A stretch of 64,000 nucleotides of DNA from Pseudomonadota bacterium. GTDB taxonomy: Bacteria > Pseudomonadota > Alphaproteobacteria > Rhizobiales > Rhizobiaceae. Made by a program: the position numbers and the translations under genes. Positions 1-8,392 of the stretch are shown here, one piece after another. The stretch lies in assembly GCA_023451735.1 (NCBI GenBank), contig JAEXYH010000036.1, positions 1-64,000 on the forward strand, written 5' to 3'. The notes under the pieces were generated by a model, which did not search any database, had not been told where the DNA came from, and saw only the letters and a list, made by a program, of their open reading frames with translations. The number at the start of each line of letters is the position of its first letter. Positions within the stretch are counted from its first letter, which is position 1.

Positions 1-1
1 C

Positions 2-454
2 TGCCGGATGCGCCTCGGCAGGCTCAAGGTCGATTTCATGCCCGATGATGAAGCAATCCTCGGTTTTAGCAATCGTTGGTATGCGACCGGGATCGAAACG
101 GCTCAGCCGCACATCCTCGACGCCGGCCTAGACATAAAGGTGCTGACACCGCCCCTTTTCGTAGCGACCAAACTTGAGGCCTTCCGAGGGCGCGGCAACA
201 ATGATCTTTACGCCAGTCGCGATGCGGAGGATCTGTTGTTGATGATTGACGGACGCGAGGAGTTACTAGCCGAGATTTCTGCTGCCTCCGATGACGTGCG
301 TCAATTCACCGCCGGGGGTTTCCGCGCACTTCTCGCCAATAGTGATTTCGACGACTTCCTTGAAGGAAATCTCCGTAAACAGCCTGGCCGCTCAGCCATC
401 GTAAAAGCGCGCTATGTGGCGATCAGCCAGTGTGATGGCCAAAATGAGGGCTGA
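2..454 (+). CDS. AbiEii-type nucleotidyltransferase family protein (5' partial)
   Basis: The reading frame is open from the left window edge, so the N-terminus is missing. The visible 150 residues contain the segment VDFMPDDEAILGFSNRWY and then FVATKLEAFRGRGNND, followed by an EDLLLMIDGR stretch. This is the C-terminal half pattern of standalone nucleotidyltransferase-like proteins related to the AbiEii toxin (COG2253 type). The nucleotide-binding GS motif would lie upstream of the window. Members of this family act as toxins or abortive-infection factors that transfer nucleotides to tRNA or other targets; which role applies here is inference. The end overlaps the start of the next gene by 20 bases, suggesting translational coupling with a PP2C-like phosphatase. 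Identification of the family is fairly sure; function in a defence pair is not. Confidence 0.75.
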   Translation, partial: CRMRLGRLKVDFMPDDEAILGFSNRWYATGIETAQPHILDAGLDIKVLTPPLFVATKLEAFRGRGNNDLYASRDAEDLLLMIDGREELLAEISAASDDVRQFTAGGFRALLANSDFDDFLEGNLRKQPGRSAIVKARYVAISQCDGQNEG

Positions 455-1172
455 CCTCGAATGGCGCACGCTGAAGGGAACCCGCACAAGCGACGACCGG
501 GACTTTGCTGGCACCAGCATGAATGCTCACGGCCTGCTGATGATCATCACAGACGGATCGACAGCCGGCGAGAGCAATGGAGACCTTGCCCGCGTGCTGG
601 TAAAGGAGATGGTCGATTGGTTTGCTGCGACTTCTCCTGTCTCAGCTGAGGTCCTATGCGACTTCCTCCGCGATCTGCACCGTGATCTGGCACCACGCTT
701 CCCGCGAGGGTCTGCTAGCTATCTCGTCGTGATTTGCGGCGTCGAGGACTGTTTTGCGGCCTACGCAGGAGATTGCACATTGGGCATCATGGATGCGGAT
801 GGAGCAATATCCTGGATAACCGCCCCACACACCCTGACAAATGCCGTAAAAGACCTCCCGCTTGCTGAAATCGCGAAATCGAAGGCGCGGCATCTCTTAA
901 CGTCAAGCTTCCGCTCCAGGGAATTTATTTCACCTGCGATTGAACGAATTGAAGGGTCCGCAACGCGCCTGATCATGGCTACTGATGGCTTTTGGGCCGA
1001 GTTAAGTCCCGATCAGCAGACAGTCTTCCTGAAGACCGGCAGCAGGGAAGTGTCAACCGATCAGGACGACTGCAGTGCCCTGTTGATTAGCCTTTCCCAG
1101 ACGGAGAGCGTGCATGGACTCCGTCTCATGGAGGATGGCTCGGACGGACTCTACGTTCGAAGGCTTGACTAA
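435..1172 (+). CDS. PP2C-like protein phosphatase domain protein
   Basis: A 245-residue protein with the spaced motifs of the PPM/PP2C serine/threonine phosphatase fold: ITDGSTAGE near the N-terminus, GDCTLGIMD in the middle, MATDGFWAEL and then DQDDCSALLISLS near the C-terminus. The acidic residues in GD, TDG and DD are those that normally hold the two metal ions. The protein is small and lacks transmembrane or sensor domains, so it resembles the minimal single-domain bacterial PP2C proteins. The ATG at 435 is chosen because the homology begins soon after it; ATG at 444 is an alternative. It overlaps the upstream nucleotidyltransferase gene, and a Fic AMP-transferase gene lies just downstream on the other strand, so three protein- or RNA-modifying enzymes sit together. 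The substrate is unknown. Confidence 0.7.
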   Translation: MAKMRADLEWRTLKGTRTSDDRDFAGTSMNAHGLLMIITDGSTAGESNGDLARVLVKEMVDWFAATSPVSAEVLCDFLRDLHRDLAPRFPRGSASYLVVICGVEDCFAAYAGDCTLGIMDADGAISWITAPHTLTNAVKDLPLAEIAKSKARHLLTSSFRSREFISPAIERIEGSATRLIMATDGFWAELSPDQQTVFLKTGSREVSTDQDDCSALLISLSQTESVHGLRLMEDGSDGLYVRRLD

Positions 1173-1325
1173 GGTCGGCCGGTCGTCGGTCGCGATACTT
1201 ATCGTCTCACGTGAGATTTGAGATATCGAGGTATTGGTTCAGACATCAGATACGTCGATGCCGCGATCTCCCTCACAGACATTACTTGCTCTTGATGAAG
1301 ATTGAACCTTTGGCCCACCTATTCG

Positions 1326-2507
1326 TCATGAACTGAGAGGTAGAGGATCGGTACCTTCGTTCAGGATTGCAAGATATCGTCGATAACTGAACACACGGCC
1401 ACGCTTGCGGCCAGTGACCTCATCAACGGTGCCCAATCGCTCCAGATCTGCGAGTGCGGCGTTGACCGTTGGTGCGGACAGACCTGTTATCTGAACAATC
1501 TGGTTCGCCGTGTGAAAGGGGTTTTTCTGGAATAGCTCGTGAATGCGAAGGGCCGACCCTGCTCTGTCACTTTCCATCGTGATCTTCTCCCGATCTTCCT
1601 TGAAAAGATCGACGATCTGAGTGGCAGCCTCAAATGCCTGATTGGCAGTGTCGGCGACGCCGGCGAGGAAGAAGTCCAACCAGGCTTCCCAGTTTCCGTT
1701 TTCGCGAACCTCCTGCAGCAACCGATAATATTCTCTCCGATGGGACTTCAGATGGAGGCTGAGGTAGAGCAGCGGCTTTTGCAGCACGCCGTTCATGCAA
1801 AGATACAGGGTTACAAGCAGGCGGCCGATACGACCATTACCGTCGAGAAACGGATGGATTGTTTCGAACTGCACATGCAGCAGGCCAGCCTTTATGAGTG
1901 CCGGCAACCGCGATTGATCATCATGCATGAAGCGCTCGAACGCATCCAGACAACCTGCCATTTCAGTGACGGGTGGCGGCACGAAGAGTGCGTTACCGGG
2001 CCGCGTGCCACCAATCCAATTTTGCGAGCGGCGAAACTCTCCGGGATCCTTGATGCCTCCTCGCCCACTGTGCAGGAGTCTGGCGTGCATCTCGCGGATC
2101 AGACGCAACGACATGGGCAGCGTTTCCAGCCGCTCCAAACCATACATCATGGCGTCGACATAGTTGGAGACTTCACGAATATCTTCAACCGGCAGCCCAG
2201 CCTGAGCTTCGGTTTCGAACCGCAAAAGATCGGAAAGCGTCGACTGCGTACCTTCAATCTGCGAGGAAAGAACAGCTTCCTTTCTCACATACATGTAGAG
2301 AAACAGCTCCTGTCGCGGCAGCAGCATTGTGATACCATCCAGACGTCCTAGCGCTCGCTCTGCTAGGCTGAGGCGCTCAAGCAAAGAAAGCACATCAATC
2401 GCCGGCTCGGGTGGCAATGGTGGAGGGACGAACGCGCGCACTGTTTCATTGGCAGCGACCGTTTCGACGAAGCAACCCAGGCGGTTTTTAGGTTTGAAAT
2501 CAGACAT
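1326..2507 (-). CDS. Fic family protein (class II, Fic_N + Fic + C-terminal winged helix)
   Basis: This 393-residue protein carries the complete Fic core HPFLDGNGRIGR at residues 218-229, with catalytic His218 and the phosphate-binding Asn and Arg residues. An N-terminal inhibitory motif of the [S/T]xxxE[G/N] type, SSQIEG, lies at residues 81-86, which makes it a class II, self-inhibited Fic enzyme. The N-terminal Fic_N-type domain (about 1-110) and a C-terminal helix-turn-helix segment (about 315-375, SAPTVNAALADLERLG) complete the usual architecture. Fic proteins transfer AMP, or sometimes other phosphate-containing groups, onto hydroxyl side chains of target proteins. The winged helix suggests autoregulation, and a striking inverted repeat lies 45-85 bases upstream of its start. 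It reads towards the PP2C-like gene. Family assignment is very secure; the target is unknown. Confidence 0.93.
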   Translation of the reverse strand: MSDFKPKNRLGCFVETVAANETVRAFVPPPLPPEPAIDVLSLLERLSLAERALGRLDGITMLLPRQELFLYMYVRKEAVLSSQIEGTQSTLSDLLRFETEAQAGLPVEDIREVSNYVDAMMYGLERLETLPMSLRLIREMHARLLHSGRGGIKDPGEFRRSQNWIGGTRPGNALFVPPPVTEMAGCLDAFERFMHDDQSRLPALIKAGLLHVQFETIHPFLDGNGRIGRLLVTLYLCMNGVLQKPLLYLSLHLKSHRREYYRLLQEVRENGNWEAWLDFFLAGVADTANQAFEAATQIVDLFKEDREKITMESDRAGSALRIHELFQKNPFHTANQIVQITGLSAPTVNAALADLERLGTVDEVTGRKRGRVFSYRRYLAILNEGTDPLPLSS

Positions 2508-2552
2508 AACCCAATATCAGGCGCCGCCTTATTTAAACAAGAGGCATTTCAT

Positions 2553-2591
2553 TTAATTAAGCAGCAGGTGTAGATAAGCGCGCTTAATTAA
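2553..2591. promoter_or_regulatory. Inverted repeat upstream of fic, candidate operator
   Basis: Ten-base arms TTAATTAAGC (2553-2562) and GCTTAATTAA (2582-2591) are perfect inverted repeats separated by 19 bases. Each arm contains the self-complementary octamer TTAATTAA. A related TTATTTAAAC lies at about 2529. The repeat lies in the promoter region of the divergent fic gene, whose product has a C-terminal winged helix, so autoregulatory binding is a reasonable inference. Confidence 0.5.
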
Positions 2592-2793
2592 CGCGCCGAC
2601 ATCGAATTCCTGAGATTTGATCCAGGCGGCATGGGTGCCTAATACGATGATTAGGTCGATCATCTCTGGACATGGGCGGCGGCTTTTTAATTCGCTAACC
2701 ATCCAAATAAGACAACCTGACCGACACTCCTGCCGTCTCTATATTCCATTTACCTAATGGAGTGAGAGAATAAATATCAGATTCACTGACGTC

Positions 2794-2859
2794 ATGATCA
2801 TTGCGTGTTTGATGATCATCGGCGCATACGCGTATAGCGTTTTTTTGCTGTTCAGTTAG
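2794..2859 (+). CDS. Possible 21-residue hydrophobic micropeptide
   Basis: An ATG at 2794 opens a 21-codon frame ending at TAG 2857-2859. It encodes an almost wholly hydrophobic peptide (MIIACLMIIGAYAYSVFLLF and one Ser), long enough for a single membrane span. No good ribosome binding site is visible immediately upstream. It precedes another small membrane protein gene at 2917. Kept only as a low-confidence candidate. Confidence 0.22.
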   Translation: MIIACLMIIGAYAYSVFLLFS

Positions 2860-2916
2860 GCAACCAATTTGCTAGCTCACCCGTTCTTGCGTCGCCAAAA
2901 ACAGCAAGGACGTCTT

Positions 2917-3072
2917 ATGAGCACTGGAAGCCAAGCCCGATCGCGCATGTATATTTTTGTCGCCGCCATCTTCGCATTGGGCGTCCTGCTAGCGGGCTAC
3001 TATACGTTTTTCCAAACACCCGGCGAAATTAACGATGCACCCGCGTCTGAAGTCGTGAACCCTAATCGATGA
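2917..3072 (+). CDS. Small single-span membrane protein, unknown function
   Basis: A 51-residue protein with a short basic N-terminus (SQARSR), one transmembrane helix (about residues 11-32, MYIFVAAIFALGVLLAGYY) and a short periplasmic tail. The ATG at 2917 is chosen over an upstream frame start at 2869 because AAGGACG lies a few bases upstream and the resulting protein begins just before the basic and hydrophobic segments. Its stop overlaps the start of the next gene (ATGA at 3069-3072), so the two are translationally coupled. I do not recognise a family. Short single-span proteins of this type are common in stress-related rhizobial gene sets. Confidence 0.55.
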   Translation: MSTGSQARSRMYIFVAAIFALGVLLAGYYTFFQTPGEINDAPASEVVNPNR

Positions 3073-3335
3073 ATCACCCCGACCGCCTTATCGATCTTAT
3101 AACGCAGGTCATTACGGCAGCTCGTGACTTCACACCGCGCGAAACGGTCGAACTAGGTTTTTGTGCATGGCTGTGTCTTGATGCAGCCAATGCTCACCAT
3201 CCCGATTTGATAGAATTTCTCGCCGGCACGCGAGGTTTGGCGGCGGTCGCGCTTGTCCTCTCTCAGCGCCCGGAAATCGTCACGTCCAGCGATGGAAAAG
3301 TTCCATTGTGGACTTTCGTGCGCAAGCTGAACTAG
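3069..3335 (+). CDS. Small cytosolic hypothetical protein (88 aa)
   Basis: An 88-residue protein without a signal or membrane segment. It has the pattern ITAARDFTPRETVELGFCAWLCLDAANAHHP..IEFLAG..GL, then a hydrophobic helix and a C-terminal PLWTFVRKLN. It starts within the stop codon of the preceding small membrane protein gene. I do not recognise a named domain. Its coding status is strongly supported by a second, frame-broken copy at 11094-11383 that aligns along its whole length with conserved TPRxxVELG, CLDAA, DF/EFL, GL and TWAFVR blocks. The function is unknown. Confidence 0.7.
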   Translation: MNHPDRLIDLITQVITAARDFTPRETVELGFCAWLCLDAANAHHPDLIEFLAGTRGLAAVALVLSQRPEIVTSSDGKVPLWTFVRKLN

Positions 3336-3497
3336 CGGTATAATTGCAACGCAAGCCTAATATTCGCGAATCGCAAGTTAACCAAATCCATAAAAATGTC
3401 GATAAATCTACAGCCCGCATTGTGTAAAACTTAAATTATTGGAATAGATACGCTGAAGTTGAGAAGTGCATTCATCAAGTTAAAACGAGGACTTGAA

Positions 3498-3686
3498 ATG
3501 GATTACGTATCGGAAACAGCGGCTGCAGTCACTCCAAAAGATATTCCGAACTGTGATAAAGCAGCAAAGTCGGCACTCTCGAATATGATCAGGATGCTTG
3601 AACGTTGCGGCTTCGAAGAACGCCAGATTACACTTGCTCTTGCTGACGCCGTAGACGATCATATACTCTCTCTATCTAAGCAATAA
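3498..3686 (+). CDS. Small hypothetical protein (62 aa)
   Basis: The ATG at 3498 follows a GAGG sequence eight bases upstream (ACGAGGACTTGAAATGG) and gives a 62-residue soluble protein. The C-terminal half (KSALSNMIRMLERCGFEERQ..ALADAVDDHILSL) looks like a pair of amphipathic helices. A longer frame from 3459 lacks a better start. No domain is recognised. It is separated from its neighbours by AT-rich gaps, so it is probably its own transcription unit. Confidence 0.5.
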   Translation: MDYVSETAAAVTPKDIPNCDKAAKSALSNMIRMLERCGFEERQITLALADAVDDHILSLSKQ

Positions 3687-3845
3687 GCTTAGACATCCTG
3701 AGACAACGCCAGCATCAATACTTGTGCGATGGTGAACAGTCTCTGGCTGCGCAGCTTTCCCGCTCCCGCAGCTTCGAGAAGAAGTCCCTCGCCACCCGGG
3801 GGGCTTTTTTCGGGTTTTGAGCCACGAGCGACAAGTAATTTAGCG

Positions 3846-4133
3846 ATGGAGAAGCAGACGTACGAATTTCTGATCGAAATACACCGAAATGCAGAAGGCG
3901 GTTCATGGACGATCGGAGAACACTCTCTGACACCAGAGGAAATCCAGATTGTCGCTCAAGCGCAACAATCCGGGCTTGTTGATTGCTTGGAATACGAAGA
4001 CATCGGGACTTACTATCAACTCTCGCTCACTCCCGCAGGTAGAGATCAGGCAGGCCTACCGATGGTGCAGAAAACAACGATCAGCGATAGGCTTTGCAAG
4101 TTTCTCTTGGGTGGCTTTCCTGCCCGACGCTGA
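3846..4133 (+). CDS. Hypothetical protein, winged-helix-like C-terminal segment
   Basis: A 95-residue protein starting at ATG 3846 (MEKQTYEFLIEIHRNAEGGS). The segment SLTPEEIQIVAQAQQSGLVDCLEYEDIGTYYQLSLTPAGRDQAG resembles the end of a winged-helix domain, where a beta hairpin finishes in a LTPAGR turn. This suggests a small DNA-binding or YjhX-like protein, but the match is only structural in feel. The frame is open further upstream to 3729, but that extension is low-complexity and unlikely to be translated. Confidence 0.45.
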   Translation: MEKQTYEFLIEIHRNAEGGSWTIGEHSLTPEEIQIVAQAQQSGLVDCLEYEDIGTYYQLSLTPAGRDQAGLPMVQKTTISDRLCKFLLGGFPARR

Positions 4134-4954
4134 GCGTTGGCTCAAACGGCCGGATGAAGCTGCCGAGGCTGAACATGTCGACCTCCTGAAAGCTCATCAG
4201 GATTTGTATATCAATGGCAGGCCGGCCAGCGCGAACAGGAACGCAAATCGCACGCAGACGAGCATGATGTCGAAACCACGGCCATCTCGGACGCTGGAGA
4301 GTATCCGTCTCATCGAAACCTCTTGCCATCGCTCGGAACTGCCTGGCACATTTGCGTGCCGAGCAGCTCCTCCCGGGAGGAAGCGAGAAATCCTGACCCG
4401 CGGCGGCGATCCGAACATCATTCACGGGCTCGGATGTATACCGTAACTGTAGCTGGCTTCGCGCTGTGGACGGCTTTCGGCGTGCTCCGCAGCGAGCGGC
4501 CGATCATTTTGACAAACTCGGTGTGCTTTTTTCTCGAATGCAGATAGTTGGGTTTCAAAGTGGTGGACAGCTTATGCTCCGAGCGGAAACCAAAGCACCT
4601 TCGCGAAATTATCTTCGGCCCGGGATCAAGATGGCTTTGCAGAGTCTCAGTCTTGGGCTGGTAGCATTTCAGCAGGATTTACCTCACTTGCCTGCGGACC
4701 TTAAGCAGCGCACGCGCATGACGAAAATCTTGTTCTAACCCAGCCGGCTATGCATATCAGCATACCCACCGCTCCCGTATCTGCCCATCCTTGGAACCAG
4801 GTTCCTAAAATCGCGTTTCTTCGCTGCTCACGGCCCCGTGATGCCAAGCTGGAATGCCTTGATGAACAACACAAACTATACCTTGGAAGCCCGACGTGCG
4901 CTACTGCCCTACCCACTGATCAATCAAAAGATCCGAAGGTCCCAAAACGGCATC
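4134..4954. other. Stretch without a recognisable gene
   Basis: About 820 bases between the small gene at 3846 and the L,D-transpeptidase remnant. Several overlapping frames exist on both strands (for example 4081-4425 minus and 4466-4738 plus), but none shows a domain, a convincing ribosome binding site or protein-like composition throughout. It may hold decayed sequence, as seen elsewhere in this part of the window. Confidence 0.5.
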
Positions 4955-5416
4955 ATGCGTCTTTTGGCTATCTCCGCTTCTATTTTCTTCTATGCCGAGG
5001 CGCGCTCAGCAACGATCTACGCGCAGTCTATTAATACAGCAGTCATCGCCTCTGCCGCGACAGCTTCACCAGCCGAAAGGCCAAAAGAGCCAGATCCCGT
5101 CTTGTTGAAGGTGCAGATCCTGCTTGACCGCGTGGGAATATCTCCAGGTGTGATCGATGGTTTGGAAGGTGAAAACCTGCGCAAGGAAATTGCGGCTTTC
5201 GAGACCTTGAGTGGGCTTCCGGATGACGGGATGCTCGATCCGCAGCTTACCGTATGGATCGACCTTACCGAGCCGACCTATGGCATCCATGGCACGCCCG
5301 AGCCCGCACTGATCGATAAGGCCGGCTCGCATGGCTGCGTCCGGCTGACGAACCGGGACGCCGACAAGTTGGCCGGCATGTTCGAATCCGGCGTCACCGT
5401 GGAGTTTGCCGATTGA
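4955..5416 (+). pseudogene. L,D-transpeptidase with internal deletion (peptidoglycan-binding domain joined to YkuD C-terminal end)
   Basis: The 153-codon frame starts with a signal-peptide-like segment (MRLLAISASIFF), continues with a peptidoglycan-binding-type repeat (LLKVQILLDRVGISPGVIDG..LETLSGLPDDGMLDPQL) and then jumps directly into the end of a YkuD catalytic domain: TVWIDLTEPTYGIHGTPEP...AGSHGCVRLTNRDADKLAGM. The catalytic SHGCVR cysteine motif and the upstream HG histidine are present. The LysM-like spacer and the first part of the catalytic fold, about 200 residues in related enzymes, are missing at the LTVWIDL joint. L,D-transpeptidases make 3-3 crosslinks or attach proteins to peptidoglycan in the periplasm. 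The frame is intact, so a short protein may be made, but it is unlikely to be an active crosslinking enzyme. It overlaps the start of the ABC exporter. Confidence 0.7.
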
Positions 5417-7338
5417 ACGCGATCCCGCAATCTGGAAAAGCTAGCCAGCAAAGCAATCCTAACGCCGCGGGAGAGCATGTCCCCGAGGCCGTCGACACAG
5501 ATCCGCATCTGACGCATGAAGAAGCCGAGAGCGTTCGCAAGAAGTACCTCTTGAAACGGTTCTGGATCAGCGCGCGCGCTTACTGGGGACGCCACGGCGA
5601 CCGGCTCGCCTGGCCATGCTCGATCGGGCTGCTGGCTCTGATCGCCATCAATGTCGGATTCCAATATGGCATCAACGTCTGGAACCGCGAGATCTTCGAC
5701 GCGATACAACAGCGCAATGCCGCAGTTGTCTATCATTTGGGAACCATTTTCCCACTGCTTGTACTCGGCAGCGTTGCCCTCGTATCCATCCAGGTCTTCG
5801 TCCGTATGTTGATCCAGCGGCGCTGGCGATCATGGCTGACCAAGGCGCTGATTGCGCGCTGGCTTGATCATGGGCGCTATTATCAGCTCAATTTGATCGG
5901 TGGCGATCACCAGAACCCGGAGGCTAGGATCTCCGAGGACATGCGGATCGCGACTGAATCGCCCGTCGATTTCGTCTCAGGCGTAATTTCGGCCTTCGTC
6001 TCCGCATCGACGTTTATCGTCGTTCTCTGGACCATCGGCGGCGCGCTGACGCTGCCAATCGCCGGGACCTATGTCACCATTCCCGGCTTCCTGGTGATCG
6101 CGGCCGTCATCTACGCCACGATCACATCGGGATCGATAGCCTTTATTGCCCGCCATTTTGTCCAGGTCTCGGAGGTCAAGAACCAGGTTGAGGCAGAGTT
6201 TCGATACTCGCTCACCCGCGTACGTGAAAATGGCGAGAGCATTGCCTTGCTCGGCGGTGAAGAGGAAGAGCGCAACGAGCTCGACCGATCGTTCAAGAAC
6301 GTGCGCAAGCAATGGCGACTGCTCGCCCATCAATATATGCGCACAACCCTCGTATCGCATGGCTCGATGCTGATTGCTCCGGTCGTGCCGGTGCTGCTCT
6401 GCGCACCGAAGTTTCTCGACGGCAGCATGTCGCTCGGCGAGGTGATGCAGGCCGCATCGGCCTTCACCATCGTCCAGACGGCATTCGGATGGCTGGTCGA
6501 CAACTATCCTCGCCTTGCCGATTGGAACGCATGCGCACGACGCGTTGCGTCCCTGATGATGTCGCTCGATGGTCTCGAGCGAGCGGAACAGAGTGAAAGC
6601 ATCGGTCGCATCAAGAGAGGCGAAACGAAAGGCGACACCATGCTCAGCCTAAGCGATCTGTCCATTTCGCTGGGTGATGGCACCGCTGTGGTGAAAGAAA
6701 CAGAGGTCGAGATCGAGCCGGGTGAACGTGTACTGGTCGCCGGTGAATCGGGATCGGGCAAAAGTACGTTAGTGCGTGCGATCGCAGGCTTATGGCCTTG
6801 GGGCGATGGAAGCGTCAATTTCCGAACCAACAGCAACCTCTTCATGCTTCCGCAAAAACCTTACATACCCTCCGGTACGCTGCGACGGGTCGTTGCCTAT
6901 CCGCATGCCGCGGACGATCGGTCGACGGAAGATATTGCCGCTGCGCTCGCCAAGGTCGGGCTTAGGCATCTCACCGAGAAGATCGAAGACGACGCCCCAT
7001 GGGATCACACGCTGTCGGGAGGAGAGAAACAGCGCCTCGCATTTGCAAGGCTTCTGCTCCACCATCCGGACATCGTCGTCATGGATGAGGCGACATCCGC
7101 GCTCGACGAGAAGAGCCAGGATAAGATCATGCAGATGCTGATCGACGAACTGCCCGAAGTTACCATCGTCAGCGTCGGGCATCGCGCCGAACTGGAAGCC
7201 TTCCATAGCCGCAAAATCACCTTGGAGAAGCGCGACGGTGGGGCGCGACTGGTAAGCGATGTCGATCTTATTCCGCAACCGAGAAAACGGTCCGCACTCT
7301 CGCGTTTCCTGCCTCGGAATCGTTCATCGCCACGATGA
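5413..7338 (+). CDS. SbmA/BacA-like ABC transporter with fused permease and ATPase
   Basis: A 641-residue protein. An N-terminal membrane domain with about six helices (residues 60-370) is followed by an ATPase domain with Walker A GESGSGKST (about 449), signature LSGGEKQR and Walker B VVMDEATSALD. The membrane part has the SbmA/BacA/YddA pattern, including NVWNREIFDAIQQRN and the EEEERNEL segment of the ABCD-like half transporters. Such proteins move peptides, antimicrobial peptides or cobalamin-like compounds across the inner membrane as dimers. The start is a TTG at 5413 that overlaps the stop codon of the L,D-transpeptidase remnant, giving the same coupled order commonly seen for envelope-related pairs. 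Full length and with all ATPase motifs, so probably functional. Confidence 0.88.
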   Translation: MNAIPQSGKASQQSNPNAAGEHVPEAVDTDPHLTHEEAESVRKKYLLKRFWISARAYWGRHGDRLAWPCSIGLLALIAINVGFQYGINVWNREIFDAIQQRNAAVVYHLGTIFPLLVLGSVALVSIQVFVRMLIQRRWRSWLTKALIARWLDHGRYYQLNLIGGDHQNPEARISEDMRIATESPVDFVSGVISAFVSASTFIVVLWTIGGALTLPIAGTYVTIPGFLVIAAVIYATITSGSIAFIARHFVQVSEVKNQVEAEFRYSLTRVRENGESIALLGGEEEERNELDRSFKNVRKQWRLLAHQYMRTTLVSHGSMLIAPVVPVLLCAPKFLDGSMSLGEVMQAASAFTIVQTAFGWLVDNYPRLADWNACARRVASLMMSLDGLERAEQSESIGRIKRGETKGDTMLSLSDLSISLGDGTAVVKETEVEIEPGERVLVAGESGSGKSTLVRAIAGLWPWGDGSVNFRTNSNLFMLPQKPYIPSGTLRRVVAYPHAADDRSTEDIAAALAKVGLRHLTEKIEDDAPWDHTLSGGEKQRLAFARLLLHHPDIVVMDEATSALDEKSQDKIMQMLIDELPEVTIVSVGHRAELEAFHSRKITLEKRDGGARLVSDVDLIPQPRKRSALSRFLPRNRSSPR

Positions 7339-7366
7339 GCAACGCAGCAGAGACGCCGGCGCTGTC

Positions 7367-7387
7367 CGATGATCGATGATCGATGAT
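7367..7387 (+). repeat. Three tandem copies of CGATGAT
   Basis: The heptamer CGATGAT is repeated three times without a gap just after the ABC exporter stop codon. It is too short to assign a role; replication slippage is the simplest explanation. Confidence 0.6.
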
Positions 7388-7557
7388 AGAAAAACTGACT
7401 GGCCAATTCGGATTTTCAGTTTTTTCGCGGGCGATAAGTTTGCCGGCGTCCCATTGGAAATGGCAACATTGCGCCCTGTGCCTGTCGTGAAATTGTTGCG
7501 TGCGCGACATGCTCCTGATCCGCGCGTTGGCTAGTCTGGTAAACCCTTGAGGTGGAA

Positions 7558-8319
7558 ATGCCCAGAATGTCCGTTTCGAACTCCTCGCGAAATTTGGCTA
7601 CGCAGCCCGCAGTGTTCTTTTGGTCGCAGGCCTAGCTCTTTTCTCAGGTATCGCGGGTGGGCGACCCGAGACGAAGTCGGCGCTATCGGCGCTAATGGAC
7701 CAGCCGTTCGGCCGCTTAGGGGTCGGGCTGATCGGCTTTGGACTTCTAGGGTTCGTCGCATGGCGGCTGGCTCATCAATCACAGATGCCGATGGCCATGG
7801 CGACGACGGCAAAGCTATCGCCATAAGGGCCTCGCTTTTCGGTAGCGCGGTGACTTATATCGAGTTAGCGAGCTTTGCTCTTGGTCACGCCTTTACCGCG
7901 AGTGCCGATGGTGGCGGATCTGGTGAAAAGGGGATGGCCGCATGGGTGATGTCGCAACCATTCGGCTCCTACATTGCAATAGCAGTAAGGATCGGTTTCA
8001 TCGTTGGCGGCATAGTGACAGGGGCCAAAGGAGCGACCCGAAGCTTTGAGAAGTAGATTAGCGTCCCTGATCGAACGGGGGTTCTTACTTACATCTGCAT
8101 GTACGGTTTGATCTCAAGGGGAATCGTGTTCGCATCACTGGAATCCTGTTCACTGATGCTGGCGTGAGCGTCGACACAGATCAGGCAGGAGGGATTGCCG
8201 AAGCACTGGAATGGCTTCGTCAGCTTCCATTCGGCGCATTTCTCTATTTAGTGATAGCTGTCGGCCTGGCGGCTTTCGGCATCTACAAACCGTTCGGGGT
8301 CCAACGATTTTTGACGTGA
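7558..8319 (+). pseudogene. DUF1206 membrane protein gene broken by several frameshifts
   Basis: A full-length DUF1206 protein can be read only by switching frames. The first block, FELLAKFGYAARSVLLVAG and LALFSGIAGGRPETKSALSALM, leads to LLGFVAWRLA in one frame from about 7575. The frame then shifts near 7770 into SITDADGHGDDGKAIAIRASL..YIELASFALGHAF and IGFIVGGIVTGAKGA, with a stop at 8056. After that come MYGLISRGIVFA, a one-base loss at about 8132, and ITGILFTDAGVSVDTDQAGG followed by IAEALEWLRQLPFGAFLYLV. These are the three membrane-pair repeats of the family in order. At least four reading-frame changes are needed. The intact relatives are inner-membrane proteins of unknown function found in stress-related rhizobial clusters. 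Confidence 0.75.
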
Positions 8320-8392
8320 AGCAAGCTGCCACGTTGAATTTTCGGGGATAGCCACGTCCCTTGCCCAACATTCTAGCGTCCCGGGAGCTACA

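Noticed and set aside
7367..7387. Tandem CGATGAT as a possible iteron or origin
   Set aside because: Three heptamers alone, without AT-rich DNA, a DnaA box or replication genes, are not evidence for an origin.
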